From Saprospiraceae bacterium (GTDB taxonomy: Bacteria; Bacteroidota; Bacteroidia; Chitinophagales; Saprospiraceae): 64,000 nt of DNA. Positions 49,018 to 57,769 of the stretch are shown here, piece after piece. The position numbers and the translations under genes are program-made. Location of the stretch: assembly GCA_019187225.1 (NCBI GenBank), contig JABAQQ010000039.1:62001-126000 (forward strand), written 5' to 3'. The notes under the pieces are model-generated. The model ran no database searches. It was not told the DNA's origin and worked only from the letters and a program-made list of their open reading frames with translations. Every line of letters starts with the position of its first letter. The stretch's first letter is position 1.

Positions 49018-51447
49018 ATGAAAGGAGTAGATCAAATAGAACATACCCTCTACGACCTCACACACCCGAAGAGGTCCAACACATTTTGGGGGTTGCTGGC
49101 AGTACTGGCGCTTGCCGCGCTGCTGGTTTGGGTACGGCACGGCAACTGGTTGCGCGCAGCCAACGATTACATGCTGACCGAATCGCCCGACGGTCTGAAA
49201 AACTACATGACGGCAGCCTGGCACGTGGCGCACGATTCGAGCTATGTGCACTACGGCGGCATGGGATACCCTTACGGGGAGCATGTTCTGTTTACCGACA
49301 ACCAGCCGGTCATCAGCGCGACCATGCAATGGTGGAGCCGCCACATATCCGACCTGGACGGTCGCGTAGTGGGCATCATCAATGGGATTATGGCGGTTTC
49401 CCTGTTGCTGGGCGCCGGGGTGATCTTCCTTTTGTTGCGCAAACTCCACTTGCCGGTGTGGTATGCCGGTTTGACGGCGGTGGCCATGTTGTTCCTGGCG
49501 CCGCAGAACTATCGCATTGATGGGCACTTCGCTTTGGCACACACCTGGATACTTCCACTGTTGTTGCTTTTGTTATGCCGGTATGAAGAACGGCACAGCC
49601 GGCGATACCAGAGCCTTCAGATCGGGATACTCGTGTGGCTGGCGGCGCAGATACATTTTTACTATTTCGGGATATCCGCCTTGTTTCTGGGGCTTTACAC
49701 TTTAGTGCAATTGTTTTTTGACCCCTCCGCACGCAATTTCAGGGTTCGGCTCAGTCATTTGGTGGTCATGGTGTTGCTGCCCTTCGTATTATTGAACATT
49801 TGGGTTCATTGGTCGGATTACGCTACTGACCGGCCTGCCAGCCCTTATGGTTTTACCTCTTATATCGGCTATTGGGAGGGAGTGTTTTTGCCGCACCCGG
49901 AATTCCCCTTCTACCAGTGGATTGACAAGCATATTATCCCCATCCGGCAGATAGATTTGGAGGCAAGGTCGTATGTAGGTACGGCCGGGTTTGCGCTCAC
50001 GCTCTGGCTGATTTTTTTCCGCCGTTTCCGCTTGTTCAAACCTTCGTGGGATGAAGCGGCTTATCACCGCGTGCACAAACGCTATCTTTCAGGCATCTTC
50101 ATCACTTCATTTATCCTGCTTCTTTTTTCGTGTGGCTTTCCATTTGCCATCTCCGGTCTTGAATGGATCGCCGATTATTTCGGGCCATTTCGCCAGTTTC
50201 GCGGTTTGGGGCGTTTCAACTGGATGTTCTTCTATGTGATCAACACCCTGTTGTTCTATATGGTGTGGAACTACAGTATTCGGTTCAGAGGTTTTTCGCT
50301 CCGATCAAAGTTACTGAACGACGGCGCCCAGGCGGCATCGCCTGCACCTGTTTCCAGATTCCGCTGGGTCCGGTGGGTCATTGCACTGGCACCCCTGGTG
50401 TTGTTGTCTTACGAAGCCTATGTCTTCCAGAAAAACAGAGTGATACCGCTCAAGCCGAATATGGCGCAGCGTAGCGTGGCCGTTGCCGCTTACCCCTGGA
50501 TTGAAAAAGTGGACTATTCGCCATTCCAGGCCTTGATGCCCCTCCCCTATTATCACATCGGTTCGGAGAACATCTGGCTCGATCTCGATTGGCTGCATTA
50601 CCCAAGGATGCAGGCTACCGCCTTCCATACCGGAGTACCCGATATCGGGGTGAATATGAGCCGGACTTCTATCGGGAATATGCTGAAATCCGTTCAATTT
50701 GCCCTCGGCCCGTTTGAGATACCGGAATTTTTGGACGATCTGCCCGACAACCGCCCCATTGCCCTGATGATCAATCCTTCGAAATGGGATGAGGTGCAAA
50801 AAAAATATCCGCACCTGCTGGAGCCTGCGACACTGGTGCTCGATCATCCCGATATGAAAATTATGTCGCTCATACCGGACAGCGTGCGCGCCTGGTCGAA
50901 AAAGCAATCCATCGCGATATCCTCCGAAGCAGACAACGCGGCGGTAGTTGCGGCAGGAGAAACCTGGAAATGCGACCGGGAGCCGGGATGGTTCCTATAC
51001 CATTCTTACGATTCACTGACATCGGCGGGACATATTTTTCAGGGCAAAGGCGCTTTCCAGGGCAATATGGGCGACAGCGTCTGGGTTTGGAACAAGCCCC
51101 TCCCCCAGGGAGAATACAACATCAGCCTGTGGATTTACGTGAAACAGGACATGGGCATGACGCACGAAATGAAAATTTATGAATACAGTCCCACCGACGG
51201 CCGGGAAATTATGTACCGGCACGAAGGCCTCCGGTTTTATCTGAAAAGCATCGTGGATGGCTGGGCCTTGTTCGATATGGAATTCAGTGTGCCGGAAAAC
51301 AACGCCAATGTGCGTATCTTCCTGCAAAAAAGAGGAATATACGAGCCATTCTTTATGGATGAAATGTTGATCCGGAAAAGAGATGTGAATTTTTACCGCC
51401 GGTCGCCGGGATGGGTATCGCGGAACAATTACTGGTACAAATTTTAA
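49018..51447 (+). CDS. polytopic membrane protein, probable GT-C glycosyltransferase
   Basis: The 809-residue protein has about ten TM helices between 23 and 450 and a C-terminal extracytoplasmic region (about 490-809) ending in a beta-rich segment (GDSVWVWNKPLPQGEYNISL). The first loop has acidic residues (NDYMLTESPDGLKNYMTAAW), as in GT-C enzymes that use lipid-phosphate sugars. I cannot assign a named family. The gene follows the GT2 gene by 118 bp, a gap with GGTTTATAAGG and complementary CTTGTAAACCTT words. Together they could modify a surface glycan or protein. The alternative is a polymer-assembly protein without catalysis. Confidence 0.7.
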   Translation: MKGVDQIEHTLYDLTHPKRSNTFWGLLAVLALAALLVWVRHGNWLRAANDYMLTESPDGLKNYMTAAWHVAHDSSYVHYGGMGYPYGEHVLFTDNQPVISATMQWWSRHISDLDGRVVGIINGIMAVSLLLGAGVIFLLLRKLHLPVWYAGLTAVAMLFLAPQNYRIDGHFALAHTWILPLLLLLLCRYEERHSRRYQSLQIGILVWLAAQIHFYYFGISALFLGLYTLVQLFFDPSARNFRVRLSHLVVMVLLPFVLLNIWVHWSDYATDRPASPYGFTSYIGYWEGVFLPHPEFPFYQWIDKHIIPIRQIDLEARSYVGTAGFALTLWLIFFRRFRLFKPSWDEAAYHRVHKRYLSGIFITSFILLLFSCGFPFAISGLEWIADYFGPFRQFRGLGRFNWMFFYVINTLLFYMVWNYSIRFRGFSLRSKLLNDGAQAASPAPVSRFRWVRWVIALAPLVLLSYEAYVFQKNRVIPLKPNMAQRSVAVAAYPWIEKVDYSPFQALMPLPYYHIGSENIWLDLDWLHYPRMQATAFHTGVPDIGVNMSRTSIGNMLKSVQFALGPFEIPEFLDDLPDNRPIALMINPSKWDEVQKKYPHLLEPATLVLDHPDMKIMSLIPDSVRAWSKKQSIAISSEADNAAVVAAGETWKCDREPGWFLYHSYDSLTSAGHIFQGKGAFQGNMGDSVWVWNKPLPQGEYNISLWIYVKQDMGMTHEMKIYEYSPTDGREIMYRHEGLRFYLKSIVDGWALFDMEFSVPENNANVRIFLQKRGIYEPFFMDEMLIRKRDVNFYRRSPGWVSRNNYWYKF

Positions 51448-51452
51448 AAACC

Positions 51453-52718
51453 ATGCTGCTTCTGCTTAAAAATGTTCGCATTATCACTGAAAAAAGTGAA
51501 GGCCGCCCGCAGGACATTTTCATTCGCGACGGAATGATCGAAGCCATCGGCGACGAGCTCCGGTTGGAAAAAAATGCGGACATCTGGGAATGGCCGGGCG
51601 CCTGCGTTTCGGCAGGTTGGTTCGATGCGGGCGTTCAGGCCTGCGACCCCGGTTATGAGCACCGCGAGGACTTGCACTCTGCCGCCCGCGCAGCTGCTGC
51701 CGGCGGTTTTACAGCGGTGGCTTCTTTTCCCAATACCAATCCGGCGATCCAGTCGAAGTCGGAAGTACTTTATGTAAAAAACAAAACGGCAGACAGCCCG
51801 GTAACCTTTTACCCCATCGGGGCGGTATCGCAAGGCTGCGAGGGCAAAGACCTGGCGGAGTTGTTCGACATGCACTCGGCAGGCGCCGTCGCCTTCAGCG
51901 ACGGTCGCAAGGCGGTGCAGGATGCCGGTCTGCTGCTTCGGGCCTTGCAATACGCCAAAGCATTCAATGGCCTGATCCTCAACGAGCCACACCACAAAAC
52001 CATCGCCGCAGGAGGCCAGATGCACGAAGGTGTCGTCAGCACCTCGCTGGGCATGAAGGGAGTGCCTGCACTGGCTGAAGAAATTATGGTACAGCGCGAC
52101 CTCAGCCTGCTCGAATACGTGCAGGGCCGTCTCCACCTGCACCTGCTTTCCACCGCTAAAAGTGTGGCGCTCGTCCGCGCCGCCAAAAAATCCGGATTGC
52201 CCGTGACGGCCTCCGTCGCCGTCGCTAACCTGTGCTTTACCGACGAAAAACTCGCTTCTTTCGACTCGAACTGGAAGGTGCTCCCTCCTTTGCGCAGCCA
52301 GTCCGATGTCAACGCCCTCCTGGAAGGACTCGCCGACGGCACAATTGATTTCATTTGCTCCAACCACACCCCCTGGGATGAAGAGGCGAAAAACCTCGAA
52401 TTCCCCTATGCCGAATTCGGGATGACGGGCCTGGAGACAGCCTTCGCGTTGTGCCGCACCTATTTAAGCAAACAACTCTCTGTCAGAGATTTAATAGAAA
52501 AAACAGCCGTTGCACCCCGTCGCGTTTTTGGTTTACCCCAACCGGAAATAAAAACCGGTGTCCGCGCTGAACTCACGGTATTCCATCCCGATGCGGAGTG
52601 GGTTTTTCAGGAAAAAGACATTCGGTCAAAGTCGCACAATACACCGTTCGCCGGCCAGCCATTCATTGGGAAAGTGCTCGGTATCATCAATAATGGGCAG
52701 GCAGTAAAGCACTCGTGA
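51453..52718 (+). CDS. dihydroorotase-like amidohydrolase lacking the HxH zinc motif
   Basis: ATG 51453 (MLLLLKNVRIITEKSEGRPQ) gives 421 residues, 5 bp after the membrane glycosyltransferase. The scaffold is that of type I dihydroorotase (CDPGYEHREDLHSAARAAAA, SFPNTNPAIQSKSEV, GMKGVPALAEEIMVQRDL, GMTGLETAFALC). The metal motif DxHxH reads D58-A-G60-V-Q62, and the catalytic-Asp segment normally TDHAP is SNHTP. Such homologues (PyrC-prime type) are thought to be inactive and to scaffold aspartate transcarbamoylase, though many are annotated as dihydroorotase. Pyrimidine synthesis would need another enzyme outside the window. Confidence 0.88.
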   Translation: MLLLLKNVRIITEKSEGRPQDIFIRDGMIEAIGDELRLEKNADIWEWPGACVSAGWFDAGVQACDPGYEHREDLHSAARAAAAGGFTAVASFPNTNPAIQSKSEVLYVKNKTADSPVTFYPIGAVSQGCEGKDLAELFDMHSAGAVAFSDGRKAVQDAGLLLRALQYAKAFNGLILNEPHHKTIAAGGQMHEGVVSTSLGMKGVPALAEEIMVQRDLSLLEYVQGRLHLHLLSTAKSVALVRAAKKSGLPVTASVAVANLCFTDEKLASFDSNWKVLPPLRSQSDVNALLEGLADGTIDFICSNHTPWDEEAKNLEFPYAEFGMTGLETAFALCRTYLSKQLSVRDLIEKTAVAPRRVFGLPQPEIKTGVRAELTVFHPDAEWVFQEKDIRSKSHNTPFAGQPFIGKVLGIINNGQAVKHS

Positions 52719-52748
52719 CAGCTGTTCATTCTGTTTTGATCACCCTGC

Positions 52749-52783
52749 TTTGCGATTTCACAGCTTTGTAACCCGTAACTTTG
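52749..52783 (+). promoter_or_regulatory. probable promoter of the DUF58 gene
   Basis: TTTG (52749-52752) and TAACTTTG (52776-52783) match both consensus boxes, with 23 bp between, slightly long. The predicted leader is about 33 nt. The region also contains a CTTTGTAA word three times. Confidence 0.5.
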
Positions 52784-52820
52784 TAATCCGGCAGTCCCGC
52801 AACCCTGAAACCATCCGAAT

Positions 52821-54134
52821 ATGTACCTGACCAACCGTTTTTTCTGGTTTTTTGGCATCACGGCGGCTTTGTTCGCCCTGGCGTACCCCTTCGGGTTGCT
52901 GTTCCCGATGGCGCAAACGGTTTTTGTAGCGGCCTCGGCCCTGGTGCTGACCGATGTGGCGCTGCTTTTCTGGAGGAAACCCAAAGTCAGCTGCGAGCGG
53001 CAAACCAACCCCGTTTTTTCCCTGAGCGATCCCAATCCGGTGTGGTTAAACATTGAAAATCAGGGCGCCTGGCGCCTGAATGCGACAATTATGGACGAAC
53101 TGCCGGTGCAGTTCCAGCGGCGCGATTTTGAAATCAAACTGGCGCTCCAGCCCGGTTCGCCGCGTACGGTCGAATATAAATTGACCCCGCTGACACGCGG
53201 CGTCTATTCGTTTGGAAATATCAATGTATTCGTGTCTACCCGCCTTGGACTGGTGGAACGCCGCCTTGCGCTCGGGCAGCTACAGGATGTGAACGTATAT
53301 CCCTCCATCATCCAGATGAAACGCTACGAACTACGCGCCATGCGCCACATCGCCCACGAAACGGGCATCAAAAAAATGCGCCGTATCGGACACTCCTACG
53401 AGTTCGAGCAGATCAAGAACTACGTTCCGGGGGATGATTACCGCAGTATCAACTGGAAAGCGGCGAGCCGCCGCGCCGCCCTCATGGTCAATCAATATGA
53501 GGATGAGCGCAGCCAGCAGGTGTATTGCATCGTGGATAAAAGCCGGGCAATGAAGATGCCCTTCGAAGGTTTGAGTTTGATGGATTACGCCATCAACACT
53601 GCACTGGCCATCAGCAACATCATCCTGAAAAAACAGGACAAGGCCGGGTTGCTCACTTTTTCCGATGTCATCGGCGCCACGCTGAAAGCCGAACGCGACA
53701 CGGGCCAACTGACGCGTATCCTCGATGCCCTCTACCGTGAAAAAGAACGCCCCGGAGAATCGAATTACGAACTGCTCTACGAAGCCGTGCGGCGGCTCAT
53801 CGGCGCGCGGTCGCTGTTGCTGCTTTTCACCAATTTTGAAAGCAGTTATGCCCTCGAACGCGCCCTGCCCACCCTGCGCCGCCTCAACCGCTTCCACCTG
53901 CTGGTGGTCGTGTTTTTTGAAAATACCGAAATCCGCCGGCTTGCCTCAGAAGATGTGCAAAAGACCGCCGACATTTACCGCCAAACAGTGGCGCGGCAAT
54001 TTTTACAGGAAAAAAAGGAAATGGTGCAGGTACTTCGGCAATACGGCATCCAGGCGATTCTGACCAAGCCGCAGGACTTGACGTTGAATACGATCAATAA
54101 GTATCTGGAGTTGAAGTCAAGGGGGTTGATCTGA
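52821..54134 (+). CDS. DUF58 domain protein (MoxR-associated type)
   Basis: The 437-residue protein has two N-terminal TM helices (about 5-26 and 30-50), a beta-rich stretch (60-150), then the DUF58 signature EQIKNYVPGDDYRSINWKAA (about 195-214). A vWA-like domain follows: QVYCIVDKSRAMKMPF in place of the MIDAS DxSxS, AGLLTFSD. DUF58 proteins work with MoxR AAA ATPases and vWA proteins in envelope-stress or maturation complexes. No MoxR gene is in the window. The MIDAS is altered (D-K-S-R-A), so metal binding is uncertain. Confidence 0.92.
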   Translation: MYLTNRFFWFFGITAALFALAYPFGLLFPMAQTVFVAASALVLTDVALLFWRKPKVSCERQTNPVFSLSDPNPVWLNIENQGAWRLNATIMDELPVQFQRRDFEIKLALQPGSPRTVEYKLTPLTRGVYSFGNINVFVSTRLGLVERRLALGQLQDVNVYPSIIQMKRYELRAMRHIAHETGIKKMRRIGHSYEFEQIKNYVPGDDYRSINWKAASRRAALMVNQYEDERSQQVYCIVDKSRAMKMPFEGLSLMDYAINTALAISNIILKKQDKAGLLTFSDVIGATLKAERDTGQLTRILDALYREKERPGESNYELLYEAVRRLIGARSLLLLFTNFESSYALERALPTLRRLNRFHLLVVVFFENTEIRRLASEDVQKTADIYRQTVARQFLQEKKEMVQVLRQYGIQAILTKPQDLTLNTINKYLELKSRGLI

Positions 54135-54141
54135 TTATTTT

Positions 54142-55320
54142 TCAAATGGTTTCCACTGCCGTCACCATCGGCACATACAACTCCCCGTTCAGCACATTCC
54201 TCGAAATGACGATACGCTGCACTTCGGATGTACCCTCGTATATCTGCGTGATCTTGGCGTCGCGCATCAGGCGCTCGACGTGGTATTCTTTCACGAAGCC
54301 GTAACCGCCGTGGATCTGTACGGCTTCGGTGGTCTGGCGCATAGCGACTTCGGAAGCGAATACTTTGGCCATGGCTGCCGCCTGGTCGTAGTTCATGTTC
54401 TGGTCTTTCATCATAGCGGCACGGTATACCAGCAGGCGGGCGGCTTCCACCTGAGTCGCCATATCGGCAATTTTAAAGGCGATCGCCTGGTGCTGGCTGA
54501 TGGGTTTTCCGAAGGCGCTGCGTTCTTTGGAATAGGCAACGGCAAGTTCATAGGCGCCAGCCGCGATGCCCAGAGCTTGGGAAGCGATGCCGATCCGCCC
54601 GCCGGAGAGGGTTTTCATGGCGAATTTGAACCCGAAACCGTCCTCCCCGATACGGTTGGCTTTCGGCACTTTCACGTCGTTGTACATGATCGAGGTCGTG
54701 TCCGAGGAGCGGATGCCGAGTTTGTCCTCCTTCGCGCCGATGGTCACACCCGGGGAATCGGCTTCCACGATGAGACAGTTGATGCCGCGGTGCCCTTTGT
54801 CCGGGTAGGTTTGCGCCATTACGAGGTGGAGTTTGGACGTAGCGCCATTGGTGATCCAGTTTTTCGTACCGTTCAGCAGATAGTGGTCGCCCATGTCCAC
54901 AGCGGTGGTGCGCTGGCTGGTCGCGTCACTGCCCGCTTCGGGTTCGGAGAGACAGAACGAGCCGATCCATTCACCCGTGACGAGTTTGGGCAGGTATTTT
55001 TGCTTTTGTTCTTCTGTGCCATACTTTTCGACTCCCCAACAAACCAGCGAATTGTTGACGGACATGATGACCGAGCAGGAGTTATCCACTTTACTGATCT
55101 CTTCCATCGCCAACACATAGGAAAGCGTATCCATACCTCCACCGCCGTATTCAGGCGACACCATCATGCCGAGGAAGCCGAGTTCGCCCATTTTTTTGAC
55201 TTGTTCATAGGGATAAATCCCCTTGGAATCGCGCTCGATGACGCCGGGTTTCAGTTCGTTTTGGGCAAAATCACGTGCCGCTTGCTGTACGGCGAGATGT
55301 TCTTCGGTCAGGTGAAACAT
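54142..55320 (-). CDS. acyl-CoA dehydrogenase
   Basis: FAD-dependent enzyme of fatty or amino acid oxidation, cytoplasmic. ATG 55320 (MFHLTEEHLAVQQAARDFAQ) gives 392 residues, the usual size; the open frame further upstream crosses repeat DNA. Motifs are GSFCLSEPEAGSDA (FAD/substrate loop, near 127), KNWITNGATS, MKTLSGGRIGIASQALGIA, and the C-terminal active-site region QIYEGTSEVQRIVISRN, in which the YEGT-containing Glu is the probable base. It resembles the short-chain/butyryl type. A four-unit heptamer tract (55330-55357) is its immediate leader. Confidence 0.96.
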   Translation of the reverse strand: MFHLTEEHLAVQQAARDFAQNELKPGVIERDSKGIYPYEQVKKMGELGFLGMMVSPEYGGGGMDTLSYVLAMEEISKVDNSCSVIMSVNNSLVCWGVEKYGTEEQKQKYLPKLVTGEWIGSFCLSEPEAGSDATSQRTTAVDMGDHYLLNGTKNWITNGATSKLHLVMAQTYPDKGHRGINCLIVEADSPGVTIGAKEDKLGIRSSDTTSIMYNDVKVPKANRIGEDGFGFKFAMKTLSGGRIGIASQALGIAAGAYELAVAYSKERSAFGKPISQHQAIAFKIADMATQVEAARLLVYRAAMMKDQNMNYDQAAAMAKVFASEVAMRQTTEAVQIHGGYGFVKEYHVERLMRDAKITQIYEGTSEVQRIVISRNVLNGELYVPMVTAVETI

Positions 55321-55613
55321 TTTTCTGACGGTTGACGGTGAATGGTTGACGGTTGACGGCTTTTTACTGTGGTGAAGCCGTTTTTCAGCGACAAAAGTAC
55401 ATGATTTCGCCATTTCCTTTGGAACACGTCCTTCTAAGTATGTGGACAAAATAAATTGACGTTGGACGTTGGACGTTTGACCGTGACAACCAATCATTTA
55501 GTCCAATGTCCAATGTCAAAAATCCAAAGGCCGCCTGTTTAAAACCGCCATTTTCAGAAAGTTTAGCATGCTTCAAACTTAAAAATTTCGGTTGCGACCA
55601 TTTTCTTTGCCTG
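55321..55613. repeat. intergenic leader and repeat region between the acyl-CoA dehydrogenase and aminopeptidase genes
   Basis: From left to right it holds a heptamer tract (55330-55357: GGTTGAC, GGTGAAT, GGTTGAC, GGTTGAC), a minus-strand -7 box TACTTTTG (55399-55392) for the dehydrogenase, and GTTGGAC words. A 32-bp core follows (55472-55503) that is 24/32 identical to 9241-9272, then GTCCAAT words. There is no gene in it. Confidence 0.75.
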
Positions 55614-56714
55614 ATGCAAACCATTTTGAACAAATACGCCCATCTGCTCACCCATTATTGCATGCAGGTAAAACCCGGCGACAAAGTTTTTATTTCCAGT
55701 ACCATATTGGCCGAACCATTGGTGCGCGAGGTCTTCCGGGAGGCTTACGCCGCAGGCGCTGCGCTCGTCGAGTACGACCTTGCCTTCCGCGAGCGCGAGC
55801 GGGTTTTTATGGAAAACGCCGGCGATGCAGCGTTACAAACGCTGCCTGCATTGACCCGGCTGGCGATGGAAACCTTCGATTGCTACCTCAACATCCGGGC
55901 GCCCTACAACCTGCGCGAAACCTCCGGGGCTACCCCCGAACGCGCTAAAATGCGCACCGATGCCCTCGCCCCCATCAACAAAGCCTATTTTGAACGCACG
56001 GCCGACCGTCGCCTCAAACGCAACCTTTGCCAATACCCGACCGATGCGGCGGCGCAGGAAGCGGGTATGGGCCTGAGTGAATACGAAACCTTCGTCTTTG
56101 GCGCCTGCAAACTTTTTGCCGATGATCCGGGAGCCGAATGGCTCAAGGTCCGCGCCAACCAACAACGCATCGTTGACCACCTGAACCGCTGCTCGATCGT
56201 CCGTTACATCGCCGAAGGCACTGATATCACTTTTTCCACCCAGGGCCGTACCTGGATGAATTCCGATGGCCAGACGAATATGCCTTCAGGTGAAGTCTAT
56301 ACCAGCCCCGTGGAAGATGCAGTGAACGGCACGGTACATTTTTCCTATCCCTGCATCTACCAGGGCAATGAAGTGGAAGGCGTAACCCTTTGGGTGAAAG
56401 ACGGCCTGATCGAAAAATGGGAAGCCCGGCGCGGACAGGATTTTCTGGATAAAATATTCGACATGCCCGGCACGCGGCGTTTCGGCGAAGCGGCCATCGG
56501 CACCAACTACGACATCCAACGCATGACGAAAAACATCCTGTTCGACGAAAAGATCGGCGGCACGATCCATATGGCCATCGGACAGAGTTACCTCCAAACC
56601 GGCGGCAAGAACGAATCGCCGGTGCACTGGGACATGATCTCAGACATGACGAAAGAGGGAGAAATATGGGCAGACGGAGAGAAGATATATGAGAAGGGAA
56701 AGTTTTTGATTTGA
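55614..56714 (+). CDS. M29-family aminopeptidase (AmpS/thermophilic aminopeptidase type)
   Basis: ATG 55614 (MQTILNKYAHLLTHYCMQVK) gives 366 residues, the family length; earlier frames read through repeat words. All expected metal ligands are present: Glu227 (MPSGEVYTSP), Glu292 (RFGEAAIGTN), His319 (GGTIHMAIG), His338 and Asp340 (PVHWDMISDM). The enzyme removes N-terminal residues using two zinc or cobalt ions and has no signal, so it is cytoplasmic. It is convergent with a lipoprotein gene; the terminator between them points to the other strand. Confidence 0.95.
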   Translation: MQTILNKYAHLLTHYCMQVKPGDKVFISSTILAEPLVREVFREAYAAGAALVEYDLAFRERERVFMENAGDAALQTLPALTRLAMETFDCYLNIRAPYNLRETSGATPERAKMRTDALAPINKAYFERTADRRLKRNLCQYPTDAAAQEAGMGLSEYETFVFGACKLFADDPGAEWLKVRANQQRIVDHLNRCSIVRYIAEGTDITFSTQGRTWMNSDGQTNMPSGEVYTSPVEDAVNGTVHFSYPCIYQGNEVEGVTLWVKDGLIEKWEARRGQDFLDKIFDMPGTRRFGEAAIGTNYDIQRMTKNILFDEKIGGTIHMAIGQSYLQTGGKNESPVHWDMISDMTKEGEIWADGEKIYEKGKFLI

Positions 56715-56718
56715 AATC

Positions 56719-56746
56719 AAAAAACCCCACACATCGCTGTGCGGGG
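56719..56746 (-). terminator. Rho-independent terminator of the lipoprotein gene
   Basis: On the minus strand CCCCGCACA, loop GCGA, TGTGTGGGG, followed by six T. The 9-bp stem has one wobble pair. It starts 32 bp past the stop codon at 56778. Confidence 0.9.
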
Positions 56747-56777
56747 CCATGTCGGTAAACTCCCAGAAAAAACTGAT

Positions 56778-57503
56778 TTAAATCTGAAACGTGTGCGAAT
56801 GCCCGTTCACCACCACCGTCACCGTGCCGTCACCGTTGAAAGTCAGTGTGCCGTCGAGGGTACGGGTATTGCCCTGGCCGTTCGTGCCACTCACCTGTAC
56901 CGTGCCCGTGCCGCCGGTGATCTCATAAGTATCTTTGGAAATGACGAGATCGGCGATGGCGATGGTCGTCGTACAATCGAAGGTCGGGTCTATGCGCCGC
57001 AGATCGCCGGTGAGATCGCCCGTGAGCGTATAGGCGCCATTGACCAGATAAGCCGGTTCCTGAGGGCTGAGGCCGGTGAAAGCCAGGGAGCCGCTCGCCT
57101 GGTCGTTGCCCGACCAACGGGTCGTCGAAAACGACCCATTGCCGCTCACTTCCACGCTTGCATCCAACGGAATACCGAGGTCGTTGCAGTGGATCAGCCA
57201 TTCCAGCCCAAAGGTGTAATTATATGAGGCGAATGCGTTTGAGTTGCTTTTTTGCAGCGTCGTGTCGCCCGGTACGCCGCAGTTTTCCAGGTAGTTGCCG
57301 AGCATTTGCGCCATTTCCACCGTCGGCATCGCCATGCCGGCAGTTCGGTCGGACACAGCGGTTTCTACGATTTCGGCGGCTTCGCTTTCGCTGATGAGCG
57401 CGGCGATGTCTTCTGCGGATTTGCGGCAGGAACTGAGGAAAGCAAGGGCCGAAGCAAGGAGTACAAGAGTGGGAAGGATTTGATTTTTACGATCGCTTTT
57501 CAT
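56778..57503 (-). CDS. hypothetical lipoprotein
   Basis: ATG 57503 (MKSDRKNQILPTLVLLASAL) gives 241 residues with lipobox FLSSC (Cys26). After a short helical segment the protein is beta-rich and full of Gly, Thr, Ser and Asn: ASVEVSGNGSFSTTRWSGN, GAYTLTGDLTGDLRR, then GGTGTVQVSGTNGQGNTR and TLTFNGDGTVTVVVNGHSH. It looks like a repeated beta-sheet or sandwich on the cell surface. I recognise no named family. It has its own terminator, and a CACTTTTG box (57569-57562) is one base off the -7 consensus. Confidence 0.8.
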   Translation of the reverse strand: MKSDRKNQILPTLVLLASALAFLSSCRKSAEDIAALISESEAAEIVETAVSDRTAGMAMPTVEMAQMLGNYLENCGVPGDTTLQKSNSNAFASYNYTFGLEWLIHCNDLGIPLDASVEVSGNGSFSTTRWSGNDQASGSLAFTGLSPQEPAYLVNGAYTLTGDLTGDLRRIDPTFDCTTTIAIADLVISKDTYEITGGTGTVQVSGTNGQGNTRTLDGTLTFNGDGTVTVVVNGHSHTFQI

Positions 57504-57769
57504 AGACGAATGGTTGAATTTGTTGAATGAGTTGAAATGGTTTTTTCTGCGGTTGACAAGGCAAAAGTGGGCTTGCCTTCCAAACCTGAAAAAACGCTTC
57601 AACCACCGGCTATATCCCTTCAACCAGTCCCCCTGGCGCTTCCCGTTCATTGAAAAAATCCGGCCATTCGTTGAACGACCCTGGCGCAACGCCTTCCGGG
57701 TAGAATACATTTGTATCAACACTGCATCCGGTTGTTTTACACTTTACCCTCGACCCTCTACCCTCCACC
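57504..57769. promoter_or_regulatory. divergent intergenic region with -7 box and heptamer leader
   Basis: TACATTTG (57706-57713) is a consensus -7 box for the plus-strand gene. Three heptamers ACCCTCG, ACCCTCT, ACCCTCC (57746-57766) plus ACC then run directly into its ATG. Near the lipoprotein start, GGTTGAATTTGTTGAATGAG words form a G-poor leader on the other strand. No gene is seen in this 266-bp stretch. Confidence 0.55.
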
